From positions 2,031,501 through 2,095,500 of the forward strand of contig NZ_FMHT01000003.1 in assembly GCF_900091585.1 (NCBI RefSeq): DNA of 64,000 nt, in the 5' to 3' direction. Source of the stretch: Micromonospora nigra (GTDB taxonomy: Bacteria; Actinomycetota; Actinomycetes; Mycobacteriales; Micromonosporaceae). Both the position numbers and the translations under genes were made by a program. The notes under the pieces are model-generated. The model was not told the origin of the DNA. It made no database searches and saw nothing but the letters and a program-made list of their open reading frames with translations. Numbering within the stretch: the first letter of the stretch is position 1; each line of letters opens with the position of its first letter. This document shows, piece after piece, positions 1 to 9,286 of this stretch.

Positions 1-1
1 C

Positions 2-68
2 GTCAGCCCGGCCGGGGCCACGCGCCGCGAACCGGCCGTCAGCCCCGCCAGCCGGCCGTCAGCCCCGC
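2..68. repeat. Tandem duplication over the folD 3' end
   Basis: An identical 17-bp segment (CCGGCCGTCAGCCCCGC) lies at 32-48 and 52-68 with a 20-bp period. The right copy contains the folD stop codon (TCA, 59-61). A shorter related piece (GTCAGCCC) lies at 2-9. The spare copies sit just past the gene end. Similar stop-codon-spanning duplications occur at several other gene ends in this window. Confidence 0.7.
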
Positions 69-919
69 TCGGCGCGCTCCACCACGTTGGTCAGCAGCAT
101 GGCCCTGGTCATCGGCCCGACGCCACCCGGCATCGGCACCAGCGCGCCGGCGACCTCGGCGACCTCGGGGTCGACGTCGCCGGTGTAGCGGCCCTTGCCG
201 TCCTGGCCGACCACCCGGGTGATGCCGACGTCGACCACGACGGCACCGGGGTTGACCATGTCGCCGGTGAGCAGGCCGGGAACCCCGGCTGCCACGATGA
301 CGATGTCGGCGGCCCGGGTGTGCGAGGCGAGGTCGAGGGTGCCGGTGTGGCAGAGGGTGACAGTGGCGTTCTCGCTGCGCCGGGTCAGCAGCAGCCCGAG
401 CGGGCGACCGACCGTGTTGCCACGCCCCACGACGGCGACCCTGGCACCGCGCAGCGCCACGTCGTGGCGGCGCAGCAGTTCGACGATGCCGCGCGGGGTG
501 CAGGGCAGCGGCCCGTCGTAGCCGAGGACGAGACGGCCCAGGTTCACCGGGTGCAGACCGTCGGCGTCCTTGTCCGGGTCGATCAGCTCCAGGACCCGCT
601 GGGTGTCCAGGTGGGCCGGCAGGGGCAGCTGGACGATGTAACCGTGGCAGGCCGGGTCGGCGTTCAGCTCGGCGAGGACGGCGTCGACCTGATCCTGGGT
701 GGCGTCGGCGGGCAACTCCCGCCGGATCGAGGCGATACCCACCTCGGCGCAGTCGCGGTGCTTACCGTTCACGTACGCCTGGGAGCCGGGGTCAGCACCC
801 ACCAGCACCGTACCCAGGCCGGGGGTGATCCCGCGTTCCGCCAGTGCCTTGACCCGCGTCCGCAGCTCGTCCTTGATCTCCGCCGCAGTGGCCTTACCGT
901 CCAGAACCGTCGCCGTCAC
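59..919 (-). CDS. folD: Bifunctional methylenetetrahydrofolate dehydrogenase / methenyltetrahydrofolate cyclohydrolase
   Basis: FolD interconverts 5,10-methylene-, methenyl- and 10-formyl-tetrahydrofolate in the cytosol with NADP, supplying the formyl groups used by PurN and PurH encoded next to it. The 286-residue product has the normal family length. Family signatures are visible: [14 protein letters not shown] carrying the catalytic Tyr and Lys, QLPLPAH, PCTPRG, the dinucleotide-binding GRGNTVGRP (usually GRS) and [12 protein letters not shown] near the C-terminus. It ends 135 bp beyond the purH stop and reads in the same direction, so it may share the purN-purH transcript. Its stop codon lies inside a short tandem duplication. 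Confidence 0.97.
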   Translation of the reverse strand: MTATVLDGKATAAEIKDELRTRVKALAERGITPGLGTVLVGADPGSQAYVNGKHRDCAEVGIASIRRELPADATQDQVDAVLAELNADPACHGYIVQLPLPAHLDTQRVLELIDPDKDADGLHPVNLGRLVLGYDGPLPCTPRGIVELLRRHDVALRGARVAVVGRGNTVGRPLGLLLTRRSENATVTLCHTGTLDLASHTRAADIVIVAAGVPGLLTGDMVNPGAVVVDVGITRVVGQDGKGRYTGDVDPEVAEVAGALVPMPGGVGPMTRAMLLTNVVERAERG

Positions 920-1054
920 GCCCTGATCGTCTCACGCCCCTCGGCGACGTTCCGCAGGACCTCTCCGACCGGCCGGGCGGCCCGCCGGGTGTCGGCCCGC
1001 CGGAAGCCAGGAAGCGGGCCCGCCGGGTGGCGGACCCGCTTTCCGGGCGGCTCG

Positions 1055-2623
1055 TCAGTGGAAGAAGTGCCGGGTACCGGTGAGGTACATGGTGACACCG
1101 GCCTGCTTGCAGGCGGCGATGGTCTCCTCGTCCCGCACGGAGCCGCCGGGCTGGACGATCGCCGTCACACCCGCGTCGATGAGGATCTGCGGGCCGTCGG
1201 GGAACGGGAAGAACGCGTCGGAGGCCGCCACGGAGCCCCGGGCCCGCTCCGCGCCGGCCCGGTCCACCGCCAGCCGCGCCGAGTCGACCCGGTTGACCTG
1301 GCCCATGCCCACGCCCACGGTCGCGCCCTCGCGGGCCAGCAGGATCGCGTTGCTCTTCACGGCCCGCACGGCCCGCCAGGCGAAGGCCAGGTCGGCGAGG
1401 GTGGCCTCGTCGGCCGCCTCGCCGGTGGCCAATCGCCAGTTGGCCGGGTCGTCCCCGTCGGCGTCGACCGCGTCGCGCAGCTGCACCAGCACGCCCCCGG
1501 TGACGTGCCGCCACTCGGCCGGCTGCGGGCGGAACGCGGGCGCACGCAGCAGCCGGATGTTCTTCTTGGCCGCCAGGACGTCCACCGCCCCCGCCTCGTA
1601 GTCGGGGGCCACGACCACCTCGGTGAAGATCTCGGCGACCTGCCGGGCCAGTTCCACCGAGACGGGCCGGTTCACCGCGATCACGCCGCCGAAGGCCGAC
1701 ACGGGGTCGCAGGCGTGCGCCTTGCGGTGCGCCTCGGCCACGTCCGCGCCCACGGCGATGCCGCAGGGGTTGGCGTGCTTGATGACCGCCACAGCCGGCT
1801 GGTCGGGGAAGTCGTTCGCGGCCCGCCACGCGGCGTCCGCGTCGACGTAGTTGTTGTAGGACATCTCCTTGCCGTGCAGCTGCTCGGCCTGGGCCAGCCC
1901 GGCCGGGCCGGCCGGGTCGGCGTAGAGGGCCGCGGCCTGGTGCGGGTTCTCGCCGTAGCGCAGCACCGCCTGCCGGCGCAGCGACAGCCCGGCGTACTGC
2001 GGCCAGTCGGCCTCCGCGACCAGCTCGCGGGCGCACCACTGCGCGACCGCCACGTCGTAGTCGGCGATCGCGGCGAAGGCCTCCGCCGCCAGCGCGCGAC
2101 GCTGCGTCAGGGTGAAGCCGCCCGCGTCGAGGGCGGCCAGCAGCATCGGGTACGCGGCCGGATCGGTCACCACCGCGACGGAGGCGTGGTTCTTCGCGGC
2201 GGCCCGCACCATCGCCGGCCCACCGATGTCGATCTGCTCGACACACTCGTCCTGGCTCGCGCCGGAGGCGACGGTGGCCTGGAACGGGTAGAGGTTGGAC
2301 ACCAGCAGGTCGATCCCCACGATGCCGTGCTCGTCGAGCTGGGCGGCGTGCGCGTCCTTGCGCAGGTCGGCGAGCAGCCCTCCGTGGATCTTCGGGTGCA
2401 GGGTCTTGACCCGCCCGTCGAGGATCTCCGGGAAGCCCGTCACCTGCTCGACGGCGGTCACCGGGACGCCGGCGGCGGCGATGGTGGACGCGGTGCTACC
2501 GGTCGAGACGAGCTCCACCCCGGCCGCGTGCAGCGCCCGGGCCAGCTCGACCAGACCGGTCTTGTCGTAGACGCTGACCAGCGCCCGCCTGATCGGGCGG
2601 CGGGAGTCCTGAGTGGAACTCAC
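1055..2623 (-). CDS. purH: Bifunctional AICAR formyltransferase / IMP cyclohydrolase
   Basis: PurH catalyses the last two steps of de novo IMP synthesis. The N-terminal MGS-like IMP cyclohydrolase domain is clear (STGSTAS and [13 protein letters not shown] within the first 80 residues), followed by the AICAR transformylase domain with the KHANPCG and SAFGG signatures. I place the start at GTG 2623: it overlaps the purN stop as GTGA, an arrangement that suggests translational coupling, and a purine-rich GGAAGG lies 12-17 nt upstream. A longer reading frame adds 11 unlikely residues. The resulting 522 residues match the family length. Confidence 0.97.
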   Translation of the reverse strand: MSSTQDSRRPIRRALVSVYDKTGLVELARALHAAGVELVSTGSTASTIAAAGVPVTAVEQVTGFPEILDGRVKTLHPKIHGGLLADLRKDAHAAQLDEHGIVGIDLLVSNLYPFQATVASGASQDECVEQIDIGGPAMVRAAAKNHASVAVVTDPAAYPMLLAALDAGGFTLTQRRALAAEAFAAIADYDVAVAQWCARELVAEADWPQYAGLSLRRQAVLRYGENPHQAAALYADPAGPAGLAQAEQLHGKEMSYNNYVDADAAWRAANDFPDQPAVAVIKHANPCGIAVGADVAEAHRKAHACDPVSAFGGVIAVNRPVSVELARQVAEIFTEVVVAPDYEAGAVDVLAAKKNIRLLRAPAFRPQPAEWRHVTGGVLVQLRDAVDADGDDPANWRLATGEAADEATLADLAFAWRAVRAVKSNAILLAREGATVGVGMGQVNRVDSARLAVDRAGAERARGSVAASDAFFPFPDGPQILIDAGVTAIVQPGGSVRDEETIAACKQAGVTMYLTGTRHFFH

Positions 2624-3246
2624 GGAACCGTGACCTTCCTTCCGGTGATCGTCCAACCTTCGCGGACCAGGCGGCCCACCTGCTCGACGAGCTGGCGCCG
2701 CTCGGCTTCCTTGATGCGCTCGGTGAGCGTGTCGACGTCGTCGTCGTCGCGCACGGGCACGGCGACCTGCGCGACGATCGGGCCGGTGTCCATGCCGGCG
2801 TCGACGAAGAAGAGGGTGGCCCCGGTGACCTTCACCCCGTAGGCGAGGGCGTCGCGCGGGCCGTGGATGCCGGGGAACGCCGGCAGCAGCGTGTTGTGCG
2901 TGTTCAGGTAGCGGTCACCGAACGCCGTCAGGAAGTGCGGACCGACGAGTTTCAGGAAGCCGGCCGAGATCACGAGATCGGGCTGGTAGGCGGCGACCTG
3001 CGCACACAGGGCCGAGTCCCAGTCCTCGCGGGTCGGGTGGTCGGCGACCCGCTCGACAAAGGTCGGCACCCCGGCGGCGACCGCCCGGTCGAGCCCGCCG
3101 ATGCCGTCCCGGTCCGCGCCGACGGCGACCACCCTGGCCCCGTACGCCGGGTCGGCGCAGGCGTCCAGCAGCGCCTGGAGGTTGCTCCCGGAGCCGGAGA
3201 CGAGGACGACGATGCGGGCGGCGGACGCGGGGTCGGTCACGCGCAC
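2620..3246 (-). CDS. purN: Phosphoribosylglycinamide formyltransferase
   Basis: PurN transfers a formyl group from 10-formyl-THF to GAR, the third step of purine synthesis. The 208-residue protein shows the phosphate-binding [13 protein letters not shown] at the N-terminus and the catalytic region [12 protein letters not shown] with Asn and His of the catalytic triad; the third residue, Asp, is in AGMDTGPI. The usual TVHFVD reads TLFFVD here, so the conserved non-triad His is Phe, a small departure from the E. coli enzyme. It overlaps purH by four bases and is first of the purN-purH pair. PerM and purN adjacency is also seen in M. tuberculosis. Confidence 0.96.
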   Translation of the reverse strand: MRVTDPASAARIVVLVSGSGSNLQALLDACADPAYGARVVAVGADRDGIGGLDRAVAAGVPTFVERVADHPTREDWDSALCAQVAAYQPDLVISAGFLKLVGPHFLTAFGDRYLNTHNTLLPAFPGIHGPRDALAYGVKVTGATLFFVDAGMDTGPIVAQVAVPVRDDDDVDTLTERIKEAERRQLVEQVGRLVREGWTITGRKVTVP

Positions 3247-3539
3247 ACCCTATCGGCAGGCCGGTCCGGGCCCGGCGTGGGCGTCCCGGCCCGCCGCCCA
3301 CCACCTGGCCTGGGCGGTCGGCTGCCCGCCCCACCTCACGTCGGCGGTCGGCACCCGCCCCGCACGCACCCGGCGGGTGGGGTCGGGCGTCCAGCCGCTG
3401 GGCCCCGCCGCGCACGAGGTCAGCCGGCCTGGCCCGGACCGGGTACGCTGCCGGTCGCCCGGGACCGGCGCCGTCCGTCCCGCACCCGTCAGTGAGACAA
3501 GGCACGCGTACGTGTCGCCGATTCGAGGAGTCACCGAGG

Positions 3540-3845
3540 ATGCAGCCCGGATACCCGTCCCAGCAGCCCCAGCACGTCGACAACAACATGACGATGTCCA
3601 TCGTCTCCATCTTCCTGTTCTGGCCGCTGGCCATCCCGGCGATCATCAACGCCTCGAAGGTGAACCCGCTGCTCCAGCAGGGTGACTACGCGGGTGCCCA
3701 GGCCGCCGCGGCCGAGTCGAAGAAGTGGTCGAAGTGGGCGATCATCGTCGGCGTCGCCTGGCTCGCGATCGTGCTGGTGTGCTGCCTGGGTGGCGGACTG
3801 CTCGGTGCCCTCTCCGGCAGCAGCGCCAGCACCAGCGGATACTGA
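3540..3845 (+). CDS. CD225/dispanin (IFITM-like) family small membrane protein
   Basis: This 101-residue protein has an N-terminal Pro/Gln segment and two hydrophobic helices (about residues 19-38 and 64-86). The core SIVSIFLFWPLAIPAI followed by a GDYAGAQ and SKKWS loop is the CD225/dispanin signature shared with animal IFITM proteins. Bacterial members have no assigned function, so I give none. The start is ATG 3540, with a GAGGAG 9-14 bases upstream; a longer frame would add 16 poor residues. Only 4 bases separate its stop from the following DUF4190 gene, so the two are probably one operon. It is transcribed away from purN. Confidence 0.9.
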   Translation: MQPGYPSQQPQHVDNNMTMSIVSIFLFWPLAIPAIINASKVNPLLQQGDYAGAQAAAAESKKWSKWAIIVGVAWLAIVLVCCLGGGLLGALSGSSASTSGY

Positions 3846-3849
3846 GCCG

Positions 3850-4500
3850 ATGCAGCCTGGTAACCCCGGTCAGGACCCGTACGGCCAGCAGCCGTACGGG
3901 AGCCCGGCCACACCGCCCCCGCACGACCCGTACGCCCCGCCGCCGGCCGCGCCCTACGGGCAGCCGCCCACCTCCGGCCAGCCGTACGATCCGTACGCCC
4001 CGCCGTCCCATGGCCAGCCCCCGACGTCCGGCCAGCCCTACGGCCCCACGTCCGGCCAGCCCTACGGCCAACCCCCCACCTCCGGCCAGCCCTACGGCCA
4101 GCCGGACCCGTACGCCGCGCCGCCGCCACCGGCACCCGGGCAGCCGTACGGTCAGCCCTACCAGGACCCGTACGGCCAGCAGCAGCCGTACGGCCAGCCG
4201 CAGATGTACCCGAACGCGGGCTTCGCGGCCCAGGGCCAGCAGAACACCCTCGGCCTGGTGTCGATGATCCTCGGCATCGCGTCGATCCCGCTGGGCTGCT
4301 GCCTCTACCTCGGCCTCCCGCTGGGCATCGCCGCCGTGGTGACGGGCTGGCTGGGCAAGCAGAAGGCCGACCAGGGTCTGGCCAGCAACGCCGGCCAGGC
4401 GAAGGCCGGTCTGATCTGCGGTGCCGTCGGTGCCGGGCTCACCGTGCTGCTGCTCGTCCTCGCTGTCGTGGCCAACGTCACCCTGCCCGCGCAACCCTGA
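3850..4500 (+). CDS. DUF4190 domain membrane protein with proline-rich N-terminus
   Basis: The protein has 216 residues. Roughly the first 115 are a low-complexity Pro/Gln/Tyr/Gly tail built from GQP-containing units such as PPTSGQPYGQ. Two hydrophobic segments follow, separated by a short charged loop (GKQKADQGLASNAGQAKAG), which is the DUF4190 pattern. The tail is predicted to lie in the cytoplasm, by analogy with similar actinobacterial proteins. The start ATG 3850 follows the CD225 gene stop by 4 bases. The function is unknown. M. tuberculosis has a proline-rich membrane protein (Rv0954) in the equivalent place beside perM, so this could be its positional counterpart. Confidence 0.85.
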   Translation: MQPGNPGQDPYGQQPYGSPATPPPHDPYAPPPAAPYGQPPTSGQPYDPYAPPSHGQPPTSGQPYGPTSGQPYGQPPTSGQPYGQPDPYAAPPPPAPGQPYGQPYQDPYGQQQPYGQPQMYPNAGFAAQGQQNTLGLVSMILGIASIPLGCCLYLGLPLGIAAVVTGWLGKQKADQGLASNAGQAKAGLICGAVGAGLTVLLLVLAVVANVTLPAQP

Positions 4501-4511
4501 GCACCGTTCGT

Positions 4512-4547
4512 CGAGGGGCGTTGCGGCCTTGGCCGGGACGCCCCTCG
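4512..4547. terminator. Convergent hairpin terminator
   Basis: Arms CGAGGGGCGT (4512-4521) and ACGCCCCTCG (4538-4547) form a perfect 10-bp stem, and the loop can form a further GGCC/GGCC pair. It lies between the convergent DUF4190 and PerM genes. No U-tract follows, as is usual for actinobacterial terminators. Confidence 0.65.
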
Positions 4548-4602
4548 CGCGCGCCCGGCACCCCCGCACGCGCACCGCGACCGCATGAATGGGCGACCGG
4601 GG

Positions 4603-5883
4603 TCAGGTGCGGGTGAGCCAGCGGGTGGCCGCCGCACCAAGCAGCGCACCCACCCCGCACACGGCGGTCGTCACCGCCGCCACCTGCCAGCCGACCGGAC
4701 CGACCTCGGCGAGCCGTCCGCCGCCGAGCGGCCCGCCGGAGGCTGCCGCGGCGGCACCCAGCAGCAGACCCGCGACCGGACCGGCGACGACGGCCGGTGT
4801 CAGCAGCGGACGCCAGGGCAGCACCACCCGGTCGGCGGCGGCACCACGCAGCAACCGGCGGGCCAGCAGCCCGCCGCCGGCCATCCCGGCCAGCGCGGGC
4901 ACCGCGAGCAGCGCCACCCCGAGCCCGTCGACCGGGCCTGCAGGCAGGCCGGCGAACAGGGGTACGGCCGGCAGCGCGCCCACGGAGACCTCGCTGGTGC
5001 GCACCGCCGTGTCCGTGCCCACGGCGAAGCCGGGGCCGAGCAGGTAGGCGACCGCCCAGACCGCGGCGTTCGGCGCGTAGGCGAGGCTCACCAGGGTGAT
5101 CCCGGCCTGCCCGGCGACCCCCGTGCGGTAGGCGCCGATCATGTCGGCGGCGTCGCCGCCACCGGTCGCCACGGCGAGCCCCGCCGCGGCGGCGCCGGCC
5201 CCGAGCAGCAGCAGAGCGGCGACCAGCCCGGTGCGTACCCCGTCGCGCAGCGCGGCCGGGGCGCGCGTCGCGACCGCGCCGGCCGCCCCGGTGGTGCGGG
5301 CCGCGCCCACGCCGGCCGCGAGTGTGCCGACGACCGCCAGGGTCAGCCCGGCCCGCACCGGCGACGCGTCCGGCCCGCCCGTGCCGGTCAGCACCGCCGC
5401 GAGCGCGCCCAGCAGCCCGTACGCGACTCCGACCGTCACCGCTGCGACGGCCGCGCGCCGGGGCGACCGGCTGGCGCGGGCACCGATGGCGCGGCTGGTG
5501 TGCACGCCGGCGCGGGTCAGCCGCCAGACGGCGAGGGCGGTGATCGCCAACGGCGCCAGCCCGAACGGGCCGGCGGAGGTGGCCAGGGGAACGCCGTGGC
5601 CGAGCAGCCAGCCGGCCAGCCCGGCCCGCAGCACCCCGGCGAGCGTGGCGGCGCCCTCGCTGGCCTGGAACAGCCAGAGCCCGGCAACCACCGGCAGCAG
5701 CGAGGTGATCCCGGCCCATCCGGCGGCCACCAGCGCGGCGAGCGCGAGCGGGGCCCGGCTGCGCGGCCCGTCACCGCCACGGGGGGCGGGGACACGCCGC
5801 GGGCCGCCGGCACGGCCGGGCGGCCGTGCGCCGGCACGGGCGTCGGCGGAGCGGCGGGGCTGATCCGGGGTGACCGAGGACAT
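4603..5883 (-). CDS. perM: PerM-like polytopic membrane protein (DUF6350)
   Basis: The 426-residue, Ala/Gly/Leu-rich integral membrane protein has about ten hydrophobic segments after a basic, proline-rich N-terminus. It corresponds to DUF6350. In M. tuberculosis the PerM protein (Rv0955), linked to cell division and acid/infection persistence, sits directly beside purN-purH and near sucCD exactly as here, which is the main reason for the name. The start ATG 5883 (MSSVTPDQP) was chosen because the open frame upstream is arginine-rich and lacks a ribosome-binding site. The family assignment is good; the cellular role is inferred from the mycobacterial counterpart. Confidence 0.75.
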   Translation of the reverse strand: MSSVTPDQPRRSADARAGARPPGRAGGPRRVPAPRGGDGPRSRAPLALAALVAAGWAGITSLLPVVAGLWLFQASEGAATLAGVLRAGLAGWLLGHGVPLATSAGPFGLAPLAITALAVWRLTRAGVHTSRAIGARASRSPRRAAVAAVTVGVAYGLLGALAAVLTGTGGPDASPVRAGLTLAVVGTLAAGVGAARTTGAAGAVATRAPAALRDGVRTGLVAALLLLGAGAAAAGLAVATGGGDAADMIGAYRTGVAGQAGITLVSLAYAPNAAVWAVAYLLGPGFAVGTDTAVRTSEVSVGALPAVPLFAGLPAGPVDGLGVALLAVPALAGMAGGGLLARRLLRGAAADRVVLPWRPLLTPAVVAGPVAGLLLGAAAAASGGPLGGGRLAEVGPVGWQVAAVTTAVCGVGALLGAAATRWLTRT

Positions 5884-6041
5884 CGGGTCTACTCTGGCAT
5901 GCCCGCCCGGCGGGGACCGCCCGACACCGTCCCCCACCGGCGGTGAGTTCGCCCGAACCCCGGCCGATCGCCGGTGTGCCGGTCTAGCCTCGGCCCAGGG
6001 GCGCGACGCACGCCGTGCCACCGACCCGCCGGAGGACATCC

Positions 6042-6314
6042 GTGAACACTGCGTATCCGCCGCCCCCGCCGCCACCGGCCGCCGCCGGCCGCGACCGTAC
6101 CGTGCTGTGGGGCGTGCTGGGCATCGTGACCGGTCTGCTGTGCTGCGGCGTCCTGGGCATCGTCTTCGGTTACCTGTCGATCCGCGACGCGAAGCGTTTC
6201 GGCCAGTCGCCCCTGCTGGGCTACCTCGCCGTCGCCTTCGGCGTGCTGAACATCGTGGGCAGCCTGATCCTCGGAGCGACCGGAAACTATCCGGTCTGGG
6301 ACAACAACGACTGA
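6042..6314 (+). CDS. Small DUF4190-like membrane protein
   Basis: The 90-residue protein starts with a polyproline stretch (PPPPPPPAAAG), followed by two hydrophobic helices joined by a GYLSIRDAKRFGQS loop. It resembles the DUF4190 protein at 3850 in miniature. Start GTG 6042 has an ideal GGAGG six bases upstream (6031-6035). It is divergent from PerM and ends at a strong terminator shared with sucD. The function is unknown. With the CD225 and DUF4190 proteins it makes three small two-helix membrane proteins around perM. Confidence 0.8.
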   Translation: MNTAYPPPPPPPAAAGRDRTVLWGVLGIVTGLLCCGVLGIVFGYLSIRDAKRFGQSPLLGYLAVAFGVLNIVGSLILGATGNYPVWDNND

Positions 6315-6344
6315 GGGGGTCGACCGGAACCGGTCGACCCCCTC
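6313..6344. terminator. Bidirectional terminator
   Basis: A perfect 15-bp inverted repeat (GAGGGGGTCGACCGG, 6313-6327, against 6330-6344) with a two-base AA loop overlaps the stop codon of the small membrane protein. It also lies 17 bp beyond the sucD stop, so it can serve both convergent transcripts. Confidence 0.85.
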
Positions 6345-6360
6345 GGTGTCACTCGTCCGG

Positions 6361-7248
6361 TCAGCTGCCGGACATGATCTTCCGCATCAGGTTCGCGGTC
6401 TCGGTGGGCGTCTTGCCGACCTTGACCCCGACGGCCTCCAGCGCCTCCTTCTTGGCCTCGGCGGTACCCGCCGAACCGGAGATGATCGCGCCGGCGTGGC
6501 CCATGGTCTTGCCGGGCGGCGCGGTGAAGCCGGCGATGTAGCCGACCACCGGCTTGGTGACGTTGGCCTTGATGAACTCCGCGGCCCGCTCCTCGGCGTC
6601 GCCGCCGATCTCGCCGATCATCACGATGGCGTCGGTGTCGGGGTCGGCCTCGAATGCGGCGAGGGCGTCGATGTGGGTGGTCCCGATGATCGGGTCACCG
6701 CCGATTCCGACGCAGGTCGAGAAGCCGATGTCGCGCAGCTCGTACATCATCTGGTAGGTCAGGGTGCCGCTCTTGCTGACCAGACCGATGCGGCCGGTGC
6801 CGGTGATGTCGGCCGGGATGATGCCGGCGTTCGAGGCGCCCGGCGAGGCGACACCGGGGCAGTTCGGGCCGATGATGCGGGTCCGCTCGCCCTTGGCCAC
6901 GTTGTACGCCCAGAACGCGGCGGTGTCGTGCACCGGCACGCCCTCGGTGATGACCACGGCCAGGCCGATGCCGGCGTCGATCGCCTCGACGACCGCGCCC
7001 TTGGTGAACTGCGGCGGCACGAAGATGACCGTGACGTCGGCCCCGGTCTCGGCCATCGCGTCCGCGACGGAGGCGAACACGGGCAGCTCGGTGCCGTCGA
7101 AGTCGACGGTGGTGCCGGCCTTGCGCGGGTTCACACCGCCGACGACGGTGGTGCCGGCGGCGAGCATCCGCCGGGTGTGCTTGGAACCCTCGGAACCGGT
7201 CATCCCCTGGACGATGACCTTCGAGTCCTTGGTCAGCCAGATTGCCAT
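6361..7248 (-). CDS. sucD: Succinyl-CoA synthetase alpha subunit
   Basis: SucD carries the CoA-binding Rossmann domain and the phosphohistidine of the TCA-cycle enzyme that couples succinyl-CoA cleavage to NTP formation. The 295 residues match the family. An N-terminal [11 protein letters not shown] nucleotide/CoA loop and the active-site segment [10 protein letters not shown] with the phosphorylated His are visible. It follows sucC by only two bases and reads with it as an operon. Its 3' end is closed by the 6313-6344 hairpin. Confidence 0.97.
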   Translation of the reverse strand: MAIWLTKDSKVIVQGMTGSEGSKHTRRMLAAGTTVVGGVNPRKAGTTVDFDGTELPVFASVADAMAETGADVTVIFVPPQFTKGAVVEAIDAGIGLAVVITEGVPVHDTAAFWAYNVAKGERTRIIGPNCPGVASPGASNAGIIPADITGTGRIGLVSKSGTLTYQMMYELRDIGFSTCVGIGGDPIIGTTHIDALAAFEADPDTDAIVMIGEIGGDAEERAAEFIKANVTKPVVGYIAGFTAPPGKTMGHAGAIISGSAGTAEAKKEALEAVGVKVGKTPTETANLMRKIMSGS

Positions 7249-7250
7249 TG

Positions 7251-8429
7251 TCAGACCCCCGCAGCCGCCAGCTCGGCGGCCCGCTCGGCCGCGCCGTCCA
7301 TGGTGTCGACCCGCTGGATCAGCGGGTTGTTCGCGCCGTCGAGGATCGCCCGACCGGCCTCGGCGTTGTTGCCGTCGAGGCGGACGACGAGCGGCTTGGT
7401 GACCTTCTCGCCGCGCTGCTCCAGCAGGGCCAGCGCCTGCACGATGCCGTTGGCGACCGCGTCGCAGGCGGTGATGCCGCCGAAGACGTTGACGAAGACG
7501 CTCTTGACGGAGGGGTCGGAGAGCACGATCTCCAGGCCGTTGGCCATCACCGCGGCGCTCGCGCCGCCACCGATGTCGAGGAAGTTGGCCGGCTTGACGT
7601 TGCCGTGCCGTTCACCCGCGTACGCGACCACGTCGAGCGTGGACATGACCAGGCCCGCGCCGTTGCCGATGATGCCGACCTCGCCGTCGAGCTTGACGTA
7701 GTTGAGGTCCTTCTCCTTGGCGGCCTGCTCCAGCGGGTCCACCGCGGCCTGGTCGACCAGAGCCTCGTGGTCGGGGTGGCGGAACGCGGCGTTCTCGTCC
7801 AGGGTCACCTTGGCGTCGAGCAGCAGCAGCTTGCCGTCGCCCGTCGTCGCCAGGGGGTTGACCTCGACCAGGGTCGCGTCCTCGGCCACGAAGGCCTTCC
7901 ACAGACCCACGGCGACGTCGACGACCTGGTCGGCGACCTCGGCCGGGAAGCCGGCGGCGGTCACGATCTCCCGGGCCTTCGCCTCGTCCACGCCCTCGAC
8001 CGCGTCGATCGGGGCCTTGACGACCTTGTCCGGGGTCTCGGCGGCGACCTGCTCGATGTCCATGCCGCCCGCGACGCTGGCGATGCAGAGGAAGGTGCGG
8101 TTCGCCCGGTCCAGCAGGTAGGAGAAGTAGTACTCCTCGGCCACGTCCGCAGTCACCGTGATCATGACCTTGTGGACGGTGTGGCCCTTGATGTCCATGC
8201 CGAGGATGTCGGTGGCCCGGGCCACCGTCTCCTCGGCGCCCTCGGCCAGCTTCACGCCGCCGGCCTTGCCTCGGCCCCCGACCTTCACCTGTGCCTTGAC
8301 GACCACTCGACCGCCGAGGCGTTCGGCGATCGCGCGGGCCTCCTCCGGGGTAGTGGCGACGCCGCCGGCGAGCACGGGCAATCCGTGCCGCTCGAACAGG
8401 TCCCGCCCCTGGTACTCGTACAGGTCCAC
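7251..8429 (-). CDS. sucC: Succinyl-CoA synthetase beta subunit
   Basis: SucC is the ATP-grasp subunit that binds nucleotide and pairs with SucD. The 392-residue sequence begins [19 protein letters not shown], the standard opening, and contains [24 protein letters not shown] and the LDIGGGAS loop of the C-terminal CoA-ligase domain. It is the first gene of sucCD. A 7-bp inverted repeat lies about 70 bp upstream of the start. Confidence 0.97.
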   Translation of the reverse strand: MDLYEYQGRDLFERHGLPVLAGGVATTPEEARAIAERLGGRVVVKAQVKVGGRGKAGGVKLAEGAEETVARATDILGMDIKGHTVHKVMITVTADVAEEYYFSYLLDRANRTFLCIASVAGGMDIEQVAAETPDKVVKAPIDAVEGVDEAKAREIVTAAGFPAEVADQVVDVAVGLWKAFVAEDATLVEVNPLATTGDGKLLLLDAKVTLDENAAFRHPDHEALVDQAAVDPLEQAAKEKDLNYVKLDGEVGIIGNGAGLVMSTLDVVAYAGERHGNVKPANFLDIGGGASAAVMANGLEIVLSDPSVKSVFVNVFGGITACDAVANGIVQALALLEQRGEKVTKPLVVRLDGNNAEAGRAILDGANNPLIQRVDTMDGAAERAAELAAAGV

Positions 8430-8499
8430 GATTGCGCGTCCCGTCCCGTCTCCGCGGCGCGCCGTCGCGCCGCCACCAGCGTTGGAATAACAGTTTGAC

Positions 8500-8522
8500 G
8501 CCTGTCATCACATCAGACAGGC
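8500..8522. promoter_or_regulatory. Inverted repeat upstream of sucC, candidate operator
   Basis: GCCTGTC (8500-8506) and GACAGGC (8516-8522) form a perfect 7-bp dyad around ATCACATCA, in a locally AT-richer patch 70-93 bp before the sucC start. It is placed like an operator. No regulator can be named from sequence alone. Confidence 0.35.
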
Positions 8523-8809
8523 CATTTGCCGCAGCCTAACGAGACGCGGCCGGGCGGCAACCGAACGGGTGCGCGGTGTGCGGTAATGCACAGCGCCGCG
8601 GCGGGGCGGCGGGCGGCCCGAGTGCCGGCCGAGGGGCGCGTGTCACCCGTTCGGGCGAACGTCGGCCGCCGGGGGCGGTCGTCGCCACAGGCGCGTAACC
8701 CCCTGGTGGGGGCGTCGTTGAGTCAGGTGTCGGAGCGCTGGACACAGCGCGAAGACGGGAGCGGCCGATGCCCTGTCGGTCGAGGGGTGGCGGCGGGGCA
8801 TCGTGCATA

Positions 8810-8846
8810 GAGGGGCCGGACGTGTGAGGGGTGCGTCCGGCCCCTC
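8810..8846 (-). terminator. Terminator of the B12-binding gene
   Basis: A perfect 13-bp stem, GAGGGGCCGGACG (8810-8822) against 8834-8846, has an 11-base loop and begins 36 bases past the stop of the minus-strand gene. Confidence 0.75.
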
Positions 8847-8881
8847 CCCCTGTCCGGGTTCGGGCGGTCCCCCGTCCGGGT

Positions 8882-9286
8882 TCAGGCGACGGGCTGCGCG
8901 ACGTTCTGCCGCACCCACTCCACGATCGACTGTGTGGTCGCGCCCGGGGTGAAGATCTTGGCGACGCCCAGCTTCTCCAGCTCGGGGAGGTCCGCGTCGG
9001 GGATGATGCCGCCACCGAACACGACGATGTCCCGTGCCTCCCGCTCGCCGAGAAGCTCCAGCACCCGGCGGAAGAGGGTCATGTGCGCCCCGGACAGCAC
9101 GGACAGGCCGACGGCGTCGGCGTCCTCCTGGATCGCGGTCTCGACGATCTGTTCCGGGGTCTGGTGCAGGCCGGTGTAGATCACCTCCATGCCCGCGTCC
9201 CGCAGGGCACGGGCGACGACCTTGGCGCCGCGGTCGTGGCCGTCCAGGCCCGGCTTGGCGACGACGACCCGAACACGAGAGCTCAT
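8882..9286 (-). CDS. Stand-alone cobalamin-binding subunit of an acyl-CoA mutase
   Basis: The 134-residue protein is a single B12-binding domain of the methylmalonyl/isobutyryl-CoA mutase type. It has the base-off DxHxxG motif in LDGHDRG (residues 14-20), then SVLSGAH and the FGGGIIPD phosphate loop that hold the nucleotide tail of adenosylcobalamin. Such short proteins (for example IcmB in Streptomyces) pair with a separate substrate-binding subunit, which is not in this window. It could serve isobutyryl-CoA, methylmalonyl-CoA or another acyl-CoA mutase; sequence alone does not decide. It is transcribed alone, with its own terminator at 8810-8846. Confidence 0.88.
   Translation of the reverse strand: MSSRVRVVVAKPGLDGHDRGAKVVARALRDAGMEVIYTGLHQTPEQIVETAIQEDADAVGLSVLSGAHMTLFRRVLELLGEREARDIVVFGGGIIPDADLPELEKLGVAKIFTPGATTQSIVEWVRQNVAQPVA

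Larger units (their letters stand above)
8430..8881. other. Gene-free stretch between sucC and the B12-binding gene
   Basis: This roughly 450-bp interval carries the sucC upstream region and the terminator of nothing transcribed rightwards. The only structures I can support are the inverted repeat at 8500-8522 and the hairpin at 8810-8846. Translated frames in it are arginine/proline-rich with no recognisable protein. Confidence 0.5.

Noticed and set aside
320..2842. Very long plus-strand open frame (840 codons) across folD, purH and purN
   Set aside because: It is antisense to three well-supported genes. The product is Arg/Gly/Val-rich without any domain, as expected when the complementary strand of GC-rich coding DNA lacks stop codons. 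The same holds for other long antisense frames, for example opposite groL, pcrA and the dpp genes.
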